This document shows positions 9,038 through 18,663 of a stretch of 64,000 bases of DNA, piece by piece (positions within the stretch are counted from its first letter, which is position 1; each line of letters opens with the position of its first letter). The DNA comes from MGBC114079 sp964531385 (GTDB taxonomy: Bacteria; Bacillota; Clostridia; Lachnospirales; CAG-274). A program made the translations under genes and the position numbers. The notes beneath the pieces were generated by a model. It did no database searches. It saw nothing but the letters and a program-made list of their open reading frames with translations, and was not told the DNA's origin. The stretch is taken from contig CAZHGC010000013.1 of NCBI GenBank assembly GCA_964531385.1, positions 5,629 through 69,628 of the forward strand. Reading direction: 5' to 3'.

Positions 9038-12000
9038 CTAAATATATTCGCTTCGTCTTTGTTCATAGTCTTCATATTCATACCTATCCATAAGAACAGC
9101 CCTCGGCTTGCTCGTTCCCGTATCCGGACCAACAATGCCTCGTTCCTCAAGTTCTTCAATAATTCTCGCAGCTCTGTTGTAACCAATTTTAAACCTCCGC
9201 TGAAGCATTGAAATCGATGCACTGCCCTTTTTAACAATGAATGAAATGGCTTCGTCTGTAAGCTCGTCTGTTTCGTCTGAACTCTCACCCGAAGACTTTG
9301 AATCGGCTGAAGTATTTGTAATTTTATCAATAAGACTTTCATCATAAACAACAGGATTGTGCTCTTTAATGAATGATACAATTTTTTCAACCTCTTTGTC
9401 GGAAACAAAAGCACCTTGAATACGAATTGGTTTGTCAGAATCAACCGAAACCGACTTAAACAGCATATCACCCATACCAAGAAGCTTTTCAGCACCGCCC
9501 ATATCCAAAATTGTCCTCGAATCGGTTGCCGAAGAAACCGCAAAAGCAATTCTTGATGGAATGTTCGCTTTAATAAGCCCCGTAATAACATCAACCGACG
9601 GCCTTTGAGTTGCAATAATAAGATGAATTCCCGCCGCTCTCGCAAGCTGTGCAAGTCGGCAAATTGCCGCCTCAACATCTTTCGAAGCAACCATCATAAG
9701 GTCCGCAAGCTCGTCAATAATAATGACAATTTGCGGAACTTTCTCAAGCCCGTTTTCTTCACAATAACTGTTATAACCTTTTAAATTTCTAACGCCTGTT
9801 TCGGCAAAAAGTTCATATCTCGACATCATCTCCGCAACAGCCCAGTTCAAAGCCCCTGCGGCTTTCTGCGGGTCTGTAACAACCGGAATAAGCAAATGCG
9901 GAATGCCGTTGTAAACGCTAAGTTCAACAACCTTTGGGTCAACCATAATAAGTTTAACTTCTTCCGGAGATGATTTGTAAATAATACTTGTAATAAGTGT
10001 GTTAATACAAACACTCTTTCCCGAACCCGTTCGGCCCGCAATAAGCATATGTGGCATCTTTGCAATGTCCGCAACAATAACATTTCCCGTAATGTCCTTT
10101 CCAAGACCAAAAGCAAGCTTAGATTTAAATTGTTGAAAAGCCTTGTCGCAAACAACTTCGCTCAAATAAACGCTTGTAACTTCTTTGTTCGGAATTTCAA
10201 TTCCAACAGCCGCTTTTCCAGGAATTGGTGCTTCAATACGAATGCTTTTCGCCGCCAAACTTAAAGCAAGGTTGTCCGCAAGCCCCAAAATTTTGCTAAC
10301 TTTAATGCCCTCTCCCGGAGAAATTTCATACCTCGTAACAGTTGGACCTTTGCTAATTTCGTTAACTTTCGCCTCAACATTAAAGCTTTTAAGGGTTTTA
10401 ATAAGTATGCGTGAGTTTTCCAAAATCTCCTCTCTTGAGCTTTGGCTCGGAATAATAGGATTTTTGTCAAGAAATCCAACAGGAGGAAAAACATACTCTT
10501 TTTTAACGTCTTGTCGAGAAATTTCTTTTTCGTTCAAAAGCTCTTGCTTCTTTGCCTGAATAATTTTCGGCTCTTCTTTTTTCGCCTCCGAAAAAGGTTT
10601 CAAAACGCTTTTTTGCTCTTCTTTCGGCTTTTCAAAAACTTTTTCATAACTTTGATTTTTTAAATTTTCGGTTGCTTCAAAAACGTTCTCTTTAAGCTCT
10701 TTTTTCGGCTCAAAATTTAAATCCTCCGAATTTCTTTTTTCAAAATCATTTTTGTCAAAATCTTGAGAAATCTTCGAACCGCCCTCTGTCATATTCCCGT
10801 TAAAATATTCGAAAACAGCCTGTTGTAAATTTTCGTTGCTTTCAAAATCATTAAAAGTTTCGTTTTCAAAATATCCAAAATCGGAAATTTCATCATCAAT
10901 AACATCTTCGTTTTCAAAACGCTTGCTCTCTTCGCTTTCGCAAAAATCTTCTTTCGGCAAATCACTTTCTTCGCTTTCGCAAAAATCTTCTTTCGGCAAA
11001 TCACTTTCTTCGCTTTCGCAAAAATCTTCTTTCGGCAAATCACTTTCTTCGCTTTTATCAAAACCCTCTTCAGCGTTTCTCTCAACTCCGTAATTATATT
11101 CAATCTTCTCTCGAAAACGTTCTTTAAAGCTTTCCATAATTCTCTCGTCAAGCTCTCGTGAATTAAAAATACTGTTTCCGCTCTCAAAAGAATTGCTTTC
11201 GCCTTCAAAATAATTGCTTTCTGGCTCAAAACTTTCGTTTTCAAAATTCAACTCCGGTTGAACTTCTTCAGAAGCTTGCCCGCCCTCGTCAATTCCATAA
11301 ATAACAACATCATCATATCCGCAATCATTAAAGTTCGGCTCTTCTTTTTTGTCAAGAAATGAGGGGAACACCGTTTGTGAGCTTTTTTTGTTTTTAAATT
11401 CATCGGTAAAAAGAGAAATCTTGCTTTTTAAAGGCTTTTCTGCCCTATCGGGAATGTTTATGCTAACAATTTTTCCGTTGTGTCGAACAACTCTTTTCCC
11501 ATAGTATCTTTTTTTAGAGTCAGATTTGTTTTTTTTTGACTCATCATTCCAAACTCGGCTTATTTTACGATTTTTTTTTTCATCTTCCTTAAAATCAATC
11601 TTTTCGTCGCCAAGCCTAATATCAACATCGTGCTTTCCGTCATCAATTTGAAAATATTCGTTGCTGTCGTTTTCAAAAACATCACAAATTTTAAAATAAA
11701 TTCCTCTAACAAAAGACATAAACGATTTTCCTGTAATCAAAACAGCAAGAATAATTGCCAAAACCGCAAAAATAATATACGTTCCAAAGCCCAAAACGTT
11801 GTAGAGGAAATTTCCGATAACACAACCAAAAAAACCTCCGTTCAAAGCTCCGCCAATGTTAAAAATTTCTGTTGCACTTTTTCCGTTGCCATCTCCAACA
11901 AGATGCATAAAGCTAATTAAAATGAGAAATAAAACAGTACTCATAATAAATTTGGAAAGCTTAATTTTCTTGGTTTCGGAAAAAAATGCAGCCGAACAAA

Positions 12001-12268
12001 ATCCAATAACAGCAAACGGCAAAACGTATGCACCAATTCCAAAAAGACCTTTCAAAACCCAGCAAATAACTCCGCCCAAAAAACCAATGGCATTTTCAGA
12101 AAAGACATTGTTCGGGCCGTTTCCCGAAAACACGCTTACAATAACAAGTATGCAAATGCCAATAATAATTATGCTAATAATTTCAGGTTTAAGACTGCTT
12201 TTTGAAACATCTTTACTTTGTGAACTTTTAACGGCTTTTTTCTGACTTTCATTTTTTCTACCGGCCAT
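9038..12268 (-). CDS. ftsK: DNA translocase FtsK/SpoIIIE
   Basis: The hexameric septal DNA pump clears chromosomes from the division or sporulation septum. The 1076-residue protein has several N-terminal membrane helices (about residues 30-190) and a long acidic low-complexity linker (about 200-580). The motor follows, with Walker A GRTGSGKSV, LIMVDPKVVELS and IIIDELADLMM, then a C-terminal winged-helix gamma domain (about 1000-1070) that reads polar DNA motifs. The linker carries three exact 13-residue repeats. The start is ATG at 12268 with AAGGTG; an upstream reading adds 21 residues without a binding site. It is the only FtsK-type gene here, so it may serve both division and sporulation. 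Confidence 0.96.
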   Translation of the reverse strand: MAGRKNESQKKAVKSSQSKDVSKSSLKPEIISIIIIGICILVIVSVFSGNGPNNVFSENAIGFLGGVICWVLKGLFGIGAYVLPFAVIGFCSAAFFSETKKIKLSKFIMSTVLFLILISFMHLVGDGNGKSATEIFNIGGALNGGFFGCVIGNFLYNVLGFGTYIIFAVLAIILAVLITGKSFMSFVRGIYFKICDVFENDSNEYFQIDDGKHDVDIRLGDEKIDFKEDEKKNRKISRVWNDESKKNKSDSKKRYYGKRVVRHNGKIVSINIPDRAEKPLKSKISLFTDEFKNKKSSQTVFPSFLDKKEEPNFNDCGYDDVVIYGIDEGGQASEEVQPELNFENESFEPESNYFEGESNSFESGNSIFNSRELDERIMESFKERFREKIEYNYGVERNAEEGFDKSEESDLPKEDFCESEESDLPKEDFCESEESDLPKEDFCESEESKRFENEDVIDDEISDFGYFENETFNDFESNENLQQAVFEYFNGNMTEGGSKISQDFDKNDFEKRNSEDLNFEPKKELKENVFEATENLKNQSYEKVFEKPKEEQKSVLKPFSEAKKEEPKIIQAKKQELLNEKEISRQDVKKEYVFPPVGFLDKNPIIPSQSSREEILENSRILIKTLKSFNVEAKVNEISKGPTVTRYEISPGEGIKVSKILGLADNLALSLAAKSIRIEAPIPGKAAVGIEIPNKEVTSVYLSEVVCDKAFQQFKSKLAFGLGKDITGNVIVADIAKMPHMLIAGRTGSGKSVCINTLITSIIYKSSPEEVKLIMVDPKVVELSVYNGIPHLLIPVVTDPQKAAGALNWAVAEMMSRYELFAETGVRNLKGYNSYCEENGLEKVPQIVIIIDELADLMMVASKDVEAAICRLAQLARAAGIHLIIATQRPSVDVITGLIKANIPSRIAFAVSSATDSRTILDMGGAEKLLGMGDMLFKSVSVDSDKPIRIQGAFVSDKEVEKIVSFIKEHNPVVYDESLIDKITNTSADSKSSGESSDETDELTDEAISFIVKKGSASISMLQRRFKIGYNRAARIIEELEERGIVGPDTGTSKPRAVLMDRYEYEDYEQRRSEYI
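10931..11047 (-). repeat. Three perfect 39 bp tandem repeats within ftsK
   Basis: The units 10931-10969, 10970-11008 and 11009-11047 are identical and in frame, each encoding SEESDLPKEDFCE. A partial fourth unit follows. Identity at silent positions shows that the expansion is recent or kept homogeneous. It lies in the acidic linker, not in the motor. Confidence 0.95.
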
Positions 12269-12293
12269 TTTTTCACCTTTTCTTTTAAAATAA

Positions 12294-12347
12294 AATATGT
12301 TCGATAACCGAACATATTTATTATAACACATTATGAAAATTTTTCAA
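12294..12347 (-). promoter_or_regulatory. ftsK promoter with perfect inverted-repeat operator
   Basis: On the minus strand TTGAAA (12342-12347), a 16 base spacer and TATAAT (12320-12325) form a promoter. Directly downstream AATATGTTCG and its exact complement CGAACATATT (12294-12303 and 12309-12318, 5-base gap) cover the expected start site. The half-sites resemble LexA half-sites (CGAAC) but point outward. The binding protein is unknown. Confidence 0.7.
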
Positions 12348-12542
12348 CAAATGAAATCCTCCAAATTTAAAAATTTTTCGAAAAAAAATTGTAAAATCAT
12401 AAAAAACCGCTCCTCTCCAAAAACAAAGCTCCGCCAATAAGCAAAATTTTAATAATATTTCCATATTTTATTAGAATTAACCAAAATATTGGCGTTCAAA
12501 AAACTTAAAATTTATCTATTTTTCATCAAAATTCAAAAAACA

Positions 12543-12571
12543 TTGACATAATTTGCAATTTGTGATATTAT
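12543..12571 (+). promoter_or_regulatory. Promoter of the DUF4190 gene
   Basis: Perfect TTGACA (12543-12548), a 17 base spacer and TATTAT (12566-12571). AAGGAG at 12591-12596 precedes the ATG at 12607. The rest of the 12348-12540 spacer shows nothing further. Confidence 0.75.
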
Positions 12572-12606
12572 TAAGTTGTAATAAATAAGAAAGGAGCTAT
12601 CTTATA

Positions 12607-12852
12607 ATGGAAAAACGTAACAATGCTTTGGCAATAACTGGCTTCGTGTTGTCTTTGGTTGCTTTGCTTATAAATCCACTCGCAATCATTTCAATTCTTG
12701 GCTTAATTTTCTCGGCAATCGGGCTTAAAAAAGTTCAAGAAGTCAACAGCGGAAAAGGTCTTGCAATCGCAGGAATAATTATTAGCATCCTCGGAACAAT
12801 TTACACAATTTGGATAACAATTTACGCAATAGATTTCTTGTCCAAATTATAA
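12607..12852 (+). CDS. Small membrane protein, DUF4190 type
   Basis: An 81-residue protein made almost wholly of two hydrophobic segments (about residues 7-38 and 51-75). They are joined by a short polar turn around KKVQEVNSGKG, which is the pattern of DUF4190 proteins. Function is unknown. It has its own strong promoter and terminator, so it is a single-gene unit. Confidence 0.75.
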   Translation: MEKRNNALAITGFVLSLVALLINPLAIISILGLIFSAIGLKKVQEVNSGKGLAIAGIIISILGTIYTIWITIYAIDFLSKL

Positions 12853-12953
12853 TATTCCATATTACCAAATCTTTTTTCATTGCTTTCATAAATGTTAGTT
12901 AGATGAAAGGCTCCCCCCTTTCGTTTAATATATACATTTTACTCTCTACTCGC

Positions 12954-12990
12954 AAAAAGTCGTAGGTCTCCTTCCTACGGCTTTTTGTTT
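12954..12990 (+). terminator. Terminator after the DUF4190 gene
   Basis: AAAAAGTCGTAGG pairs with CCTACGGCTTTTT (one G-T pair), ending in a T run near 12982-12989. The other bases between 12853 and 13167 hold no gene and no further clear signal. Confidence 0.75.
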
Positions 12991-13167
12991 TGGATTTCCC
13001 CTCTTTGCCAAAAAATGTTTGCAAATAAAGCCTTAATGTTATAATATAAATCTATAATCACTTTAAGTCAGCATCGCATAACAATTACTGAAATAACCAA
13101 TTTTTCAAGTTTCATCAAATTGTGCAATGCTGCCAAAAACCCAAAATAAAATTTCGAGGTGTAAAAA

Positions 13168-14322
13168 ATGAATTGTTTAACAAAAAAAATAGGAATAATC
13201 GGCGGCGGCCAGCTTGGAAAAATGATGATACAAGAAGCAAAAAAAATGGGCTTTTATATAACCGTTCTCGACCCAACAAAAGATTGCCCTTGTAGCAGTA
13301 TATGTGATGAGCATATCCAAGCCGCATTTGATGACCAAGAAGCAATTCGCCTTCTTTCCTCAAAATCCGATGTTGTAACCTATGAATTTGAACATATAGA
13401 TTACAAAGAATTAACAAAACTTGAAAACGAAGGAAAAAAAATATATCCAACCGCAAAAAGTTTGAAAATAATTCAAAATAAGCTAACACAAAAACAAGCT
13501 CTTCAAAAAGGTGAAATCCCCGTTGCCGATTTCATCGAAACAAAAACCGAAGAAGAAATTTACAAAGCAGGCGAAAAATTCGGCTATCCTTTCATTTTAA
13601 AAACTTGCACAGGCGGTTATGACGGAAAAGGAAATGCCTTTGTAAAAGACAAAACCTCCGTATCTTCCGCATTTTCGGCTTTGGGAAGCGGAACAATTCC
13701 GTTAATGGCGGAAAAGCTTGTAAATTTCACAATGGAAATATCGGTTCTTGCTTGTCGTGGGCTTTCCGGCGAAACAAAAGTTTATCCCGTTGGCGACAAC
13801 CGCCATATAAACAACATTCTCCATAAAACCGTTGTTCCCGCAAACATCTCGCCAAAAACAACAAAAAACGCAATGAGTCTTGCCGAAAAAGTTATGGAAG
13901 TTTTCGACGGAATCGGAATGTTCTGCGTTGAAATGTTTGTAACTGAAAACGGAGATGTTCTTGTAAATGAAGTTGCCCCAAGACCCCATAACTCCGGTCA
14001 TTATTCAATTGAGGGTTGCATAACAAGCCAATTTGAAAATCATATTCGTGCAATAACCGGTCTTCCTTTGGGAAACACCGATTTAATTCGTCCAACAGTT
14101 ATGGTAAATCTTTTGGGCGAAGAAGACAAAAAAGGAGAAGCTGTTGTTTTGGGAGCAGAAGAAGCTTTAAAAGCAAACGGCGTAAAACTCCATATATACG
14201 GCAAAAAAATGACCTCTCCCCGAAGAAAAATGGGGCACATAACCGTAACAGCAAATGATATAAAAACAGCCGAAGAAAATGCCGATTTTGCCTTTTCAAA
14301 AATAAAAATAACAGCAAAATAA
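13168..14322 (+). CDS. purK: 5-(carboxyamino)imidazole ribonucleotide synthase
   Basis: PurK carboxylates AIR with ATP and bicarbonate to N5-CAIR in purine synthesis. The 384-residue ATP-grasp protein has the N-terminal IGIIGGGQLGKMM, TYEFEHID, the ATP-grasp segment TCTGGYDGKGN and the metal-binding NEVAPRPHNSGH. The start is ATG at 13168 after GAGGTG. Its partner purE lies about 30 kb away on the other strand near 44.4 kb, whereas the two are usually adjacent. pth follows after 39 bases. Confidence 0.96.
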   Translation: MNCLTKKIGIIGGGQLGKMMIQEAKKMGFYITVLDPTKDCPCSSICDEHIQAAFDDQEAIRLLSSKSDVVTYEFEHIDYKELTKLENEGKKIYPTAKSLKIIQNKLTQKQALQKGEIPVADFIETKTEEEIYKAGEKFGYPFILKTCTGGYDGKGNAFVKDKTSVSSAFSALGSGTIPLMAEKLVNFTMEISVLACRGLSGETKVYPVGDNRHINNILHKTVVPANISPKTTKNAMSLAEKVMEVFDGIGMFCVEMFVTENGDVLVNEVAPRPHNSGHYSIEGCITSQFENHIRAITGLPLGNTDLIRPTVMVNLLGEEDKKGEAVVLGAEEALKANGVKLHIYGKKMTSPRRKMGHITVTANDIKTAEENADFAFSKIKITAK

Positions 14323-14361
14323 CTCCTCACCCCTCTGTTTCAAAAAGAAAGGAGATTTAAA

Positions 14362-14943
14362 ATGTATCTGATAGCAGGGCTCGGAAACCCCGGCCAAGAA
14401 TATAAATGGACTCGCCATAACGTTGGCTTTGAAGTTATATCAAAGCTTGCATATGACTATAATATAGATATGAACAAATCAAAATTTAAAGCACAGCTCG
14501 GCGATGGCATAATAAACGGAAAAAAGGTAATTTTAATAAAACCGCTGACTTATATGAATTTAAGCGGTGAAAGCATATCCCAAATAATGAATTTCTACAA
14601 AACCGACATCGAAAATTTAATTGTTTTGTGCGATGATATAAATCTCCCCGTCGGAAACATTCGAATTAGAAAAAAAGGAAGTGACGGCGGGCAAAAAGGG
14701 CTTAGAAGTATAATAACGCTTTTGGGAACTGATAACTTTCCAAGAATACGAATAGGCGTTGGAAACAAACCCGAAGGCTGGGATTTAAAAAATTTCGTTC
14801 TAAGCCGATTTACGCAAGAAGAAAATGATGATATAATAAAAGGAATAACCGATGCCGGCAACTCCGTTGTTTCAATAATAAACGGTCAAATCCTTGAAGC
14901 AATGAACAAATATAACAAAAAAAACACACCAAAGGTGCAATAA
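14362..14943 (+). CDS. pth: Peptidyl-tRNA hydrolase
   Basis: Pth frees stalled peptides from tRNA. The 193-residue protein has AGLGNPGQEY at the start, the catalytic histidine in TRHNVGF, KPLTYMNLSG, CDDINLPVG and GGQKGLRSI. The start is ATG at 14362 with AAAGGAG upstream. It precedes mfd as in many Firmicutes. Confidence 0.97.
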   Translation: MYLIAGLGNPGQEYKWTRHNVGFEVISKLAYDYNIDMNKSKFKAQLGDGIINGKKVILIKPLTYMNLSGESISQIMNFYKTDIENLIVLCDDINLPVGNIRIRKKGSDGGQKGLRSIITLLGTDNFPRIRIGVGNKPEGWDLKNFVLSRFTQEENDDIIKGITDAGNSVVSIINGQILEAMNKYNKKNTPKVQ

Positions 14944-15048
14944 AAGCCGGTTTAATAAAATTTTCAAAATAATAAAAAGATTAAAGCTTTGCTCTCCATA
15001 AAAGGTTTGCAAGGCTTTGTGCTGTCCAAATAAAAAGGAGGTGGCAAA

Positions 15049-18000
15049 ATGTCGGAAAATGCCCTTTTAAATCCCCTCGAAAAAACCGAGGGTTTCAATT
15101 CTCTCATAAACTCTCTAAAATCGGCTCAAACGCCCGTTCTTGCTTCCGGCGTTGTAAATTCACAAAAGTCACATTTAATTTTCGGAATAACAAAAAATCT
15201 CTCTGCTCCAAGCTTAATAGTTACCGAAAGTGAGCTGAAAGCGAAAGAAATTTTCGATGACCTTTCGTTTTTTATGAAAAATAACGTAATGCTCTATCCG
15301 TCAAAAGATATAATTTTCTACAGTGCCGATATAAAAAGCACTGACATAATCAAAAAACGATTTGAAATAATAAATAATTTGATTTCCCAACCCGAAAAAA
15401 ATTTTTCAATCGTTCTTTCGGTCGAATCGCTTTTTGACAAACTCGTTCCAAAAGAGCGATTTAAAGATTTTATATTAACGCTTGAAGAGGGAATGGAAAT
15501 TTCAATCGATTTCTTAATTGAAAAACTCGTCTTTATGGGCTATGAACGCTGTGAGCTTGTTGAAAGCCATGGCCAATTCGCCGTAAGAGGCGGAATTTTA
15601 GACATTTTTTCGCCCGTTTCCAATTGTGCCGTAAGAATAGAATTTTGGGGCGATGAAATCGACACAATAAGAACTCTCGATGAATATTCCCAGCGTTCCG
15701 TTGAAAAAATCAAATCAATAACACTTTACCCAATGAGAGAGCTTGTTTATAACGAAGATGAATTAAAAAAAGCTCTAACAAAAATAAATCAAGAATTTAA
15801 AACGGTTCTTTCCTCTTTCGAAAAAAAATCAATGACGGAAGAATATTCAAATTTAAAAGAATACATCGGCGAATTTATCGAAACTTTAACCGAGCAAAAA
15901 AGTACATCGGGAATTGATAAATATATTAGCTTTTTCTATGACAATTGCGAAACTCTTTTAGATTACTTGCCAAAAGAAACGTTAATTTTCTATGATGAGC
16001 CGGAAAGAATACGAGAACACGCAAAAAGAGTTTTTGCGGAATTTTCCGAAAGCATAAAAAATCGAATTGAAAAAGGTTATTTGCTCCCGTCCCACGCAAA
16101 CACAGTTTTCAGTTATGACGAAATTCTTCTCCAAAGTTCAAATTTCAAAGAAATTTTATTCTCAACACTTGTAAGAAATATAAAAGACTTTAAATTAAAA
16201 TCAATTTGCAACTTTATGATAAAATCCTCCGGAGCTTTCAAAAACAATTTCGAAATGCTTTTGGAAGATTTACGCTTTATGACATCAAACGATTATAAAA
16301 TCGCCTTTCTTGCAGGAAACACAACCCGTTGCGAAAGAATTGTAAAAGAGCTGAATTCAAACGATATAACATCTTTTTTTGTCGAAAACCCCGAAAGGCT
16401 TGATATGCACAAAAATGTTGTCTATGTTTTTCGCGGAAGCCTAACCTCCGGCTTTGAATATGTAAATGAAAAATTTGTTTTAATAAGTGATAAAGAAATT
16501 TTCGGAACAGAAAAGCAAAAACGAAAAACAAAGAAAAAGAAAAAAGGTGCAAAAATTCAGAACTTCTCCGATTTAAAACCCGGCGATTACGTTGTCCACG
16601 ATAACCATGGAATAGGAATTTTTCGTGGAGTTGAAAAAATAACAACCGATGGCATAACAAAAGATTATATGAAAATAGGCTATGCCGATGACGGAAATTT
16701 GTATGTTGCAATAAATCAAATGGATATGGTTCAAAAATATATCGGCGGGGAAGCACATCTTCCAAAACTAAACAAACTTGGCGGAGTCCAATGGATAAAA
16801 GCAAAAACAAAAGCAAAAAAAGCCGCCTACATTCTTGCGGAAGATTTGGTCGAATTATATGCACAAAGACAAGCCGCAAAAGGCTTTATATATTCAAAAG
16901 ATACCGTTTGGCAAAAAGAATTTGAAGATTCTTTCCCATTCGAAGAAACCGATGACCAGTTAAATGCAATAGAAGATGTAAAATCAGATATGGAAAACGG
17001 ACGAGTAATGGACAGATTGATTTGCGGAGATGTTGGCTTCGGAAAAACAGAAATTGCGTTGCGTGCTGCGTTCAAAGCCGTTCAAGATTCAAAACAAGTT
17101 GCATATCTCGTTCCAACAACAATCCTTGCCCAACAACACTATAATACGTTTCTAAGCCGAATGCAAAATTTCCCGATAAAAGTCGAAATGATGTCTCGCT
17201 TCAGAACGCCAAAACAACAAAAAGAAGTTATAAACGGCTTAAAAAACGGAAAAGTTGACATAGTTGTCGGAACACACAGAATATTGTCAAAAGACTTGGA
17301 ATTTAAAAACCTCGGTCTTATAATCGTTGATGAAGAACAGCGTTTCGGCGTTGCCCATAAAGAAAAAATGAAATCTTTAAAACAGGATATAAATGTTTTA
17401 ACATTAACCGCAACACCAATTCCCCGAACGCTTCATATGAGCCTAACCGGCATACGAGATATGAGCGTTCTCGAAGAACCGCCAAACGAACGCCTGCCAA
17501 TTCAAACCTATGTAATGGAATATAACGATGAATCAATTAAAGATGCAATACATCGAGAACTTGCAAGGGGTGGTCAAGTTTATTACCTGCATAATCGTGT
17601 CAAAAACATTTCGGAAATTGCGTTAAAAATCCAAAACCTCGTTCCCGAAGCAAATGTTTCGTTTGCACATGGTCAAATGAGCGAAAGAGAGCTTGAAAGC
17701 ATAATGCTTGAGTTTATGACGGGAAACATCGATGTTTTGGTTTGCACAACAATCATCGAAACAGGACTTGACATTCCAAATGTAAACACAATTATAATTC
17801 AAGATGCCGATTGTATGGGTCTTTCCCAGCTCTACCAGCTAAGAGGTCGTGTCGGTCGTTCAAATCGAAGCTCGTTTGCATACCTTATGTATAAAAAAGA
17901 TAAGGTTCTAAAAGAAGTTTCGGAAAAACGTCTGCAAACAATTCGTGAATTCACCGAATTCGGCTCAGGCTTTAAAGTTGCAATGCGAGACCTTGAAATA

Positions 18001-18567
18001 CGTGGTGCAGGAAATCTGCTCGGTGCCGAACAGCATGGGCATATGGATACGGTTGGTTATGATATGTACTGCAAATTGTTAGACCAAGCCGTAAAAGAAC
18101 TTAAAGGAGAAGTTGTTGCCGAAGAGTTTGAAACTTTGATAGATGTAAATATAAACGCCTACATTCCCGAAAAATATATTTCAAACGAAGAGCAAAAAAT
18201 TGAAATGTATAAAAGAATTTCCGAAATACAATCAAACGAAGACTTTTTCGATGTTCAAGATGAACTCGAAGACCGCTTCGGCGACTTGCCAAATTGCGTT
18301 CAAAATCTTCTCGATATAGCAATAATGAAATCAACTGCCCATAAGCTTGATGTAACAAGCATAATTCAAAAATCAAAAAATATCGTCATAAAATTTAAAA
18401 ATGATGCAAAAGTTGACGTTTCAAAGCTTTTTGAACTTGTAAAAACAAATAGCAAAAAATTTATGCTTAGTGGCGGAAATTCAACACCATATTTAACTTA
18501 TAAAATTGACGAAAACGAAAATAAACTTGTTCAAAATATTAAAAACTACCTCGAAAAATTGTTGTAA
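15049..18567 (+). CDS. mfd: Transcription-repair coupling factor Mfd
   Basis: Mfd removes stalled RNA polymerase from damaged DNA and recruits UvrA. The 1172-residue protein has, in order, a UvrB-like N-terminus, a CarD-like polymerase-interaction domain (near PGDYVVHDNHGIGIFRGVE) and a RecG-like helicase motor (GDVGFGKTEIALRAA, VDEEQRFG, TATPIPRTL, RGRVGRS), then a C-terminal TRCF domain. The start is ATG at 15049 after AAGGAGG. An unusually lysine-rich stretch (about residues 485-500) precedes the CarD-like domain. A separate CarD-like protein is encoded at 24.96 kb. Confidence 0.98.
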   Translation: MSENALLNPLEKTEGFNSLINSLKSAQTPVLASGVVNSQKSHLIFGITKNLSAPSLIVTESELKAKEIFDDLSFFMKNNVMLYPSKDIIFYSADIKSTDIIKKRFEIINNLISQPEKNFSIVLSVESLFDKLVPKERFKDFILTLEEGMEISIDFLIEKLVFMGYERCELVESHGQFAVRGGILDIFSPVSNCAVRIEFWGDEIDTIRTLDEYSQRSVEKIKSITLYPMRELVYNEDELKKALTKINQEFKTVLSSFEKKSMTEEYSNLKEYIGEFIETLTEQKSTSGIDKYISFFYDNCETLLDYLPKETLIFYDEPERIREHAKRVFAEFSESIKNRIEKGYLLPSHANTVFSYDEILLQSSNFKEILFSTLVRNIKDFKLKSICNFMIKSSGAFKNNFEMLLEDLRFMTSNDYKIAFLAGNTTRCERIVKELNSNDITSFFVENPERLDMHKNVVYVFRGSLTSGFEYVNEKFVLISDKEIFGTEKQKRKTKKKKKGAKIQNFSDLKPGDYVVHDNHGIGIFRGVEKITTDGITKDYMKIGYADDGNLYVAINQMDMVQKYIGGEAHLPKLNKLGGVQWIKAKTKAKKAAYILAEDLVELYAQRQAAKGFIYSKDTVWQKEFEDSFPFEETDDQLNAIEDVKSDMENGRVMDRLICGDVGFGKTEIALRAAFKAVQDSKQVAYLVPTTILAQQHYNTFLSRMQNFPIKVEMMSRFRTPKQQKEVINGLKNGKVDIVVGTHRILSKDLEFKNLGLIIVDEEQRFGVAHKEKMKSLKQDINVLTLTATPIPRTLHMSLTGIRDMSVLEEPPNERLPIQTYVMEYNDESIKDAIHRELARGGQVYYLHNRVKNISEIALKIQNLVPEANVSFAHGQMSERELESIMLEFMTGNIDVLVCTTIIETGLDIPNVNTIIIQDADCMGLSQLYQLRGRVGRSNRSSFAYLMYKKDKVLKEVSEKRLQTIREFTEFGSGFKVAMRDLEIRGAGNLLGAEQHGHMDTVGYDMYCKLLDQAVKELKGEVVAEEFETLIDVNINAYIPEKYISNEEQKIEMYKRISEIQSNEDFFDVQDELEDRFGDLPNCVQNLLDIAIMKSTAHKLDVTSIIQKSKNIVIKFKNDAKVDVSKLFELVKTNSKKFMLSGGNSTPYLTYKIDENENKLVQNIKNYLEKLL

Positions 18568-18663
18568 ATCTCCTCCTGCTTTGTGCCAAATTGTGCAATT
18601 AAAATCAAGCACAAAAATATTTCAATGTATATAATTAATACATCAGTAAGGGAGGTTATAACA

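Noticed and set aside
10931..11047. CRISPR array
   Set aside because: The 39 bp units are directly adjacent without spacers and are in frame within ftsK.
12294..12318. Canonical LexA box
   Set aside because: The Gram-positive box reads CGAAC-N4-GTTCG. Here the halves are in the opposite order, so only a variant or another regulator is claimed.
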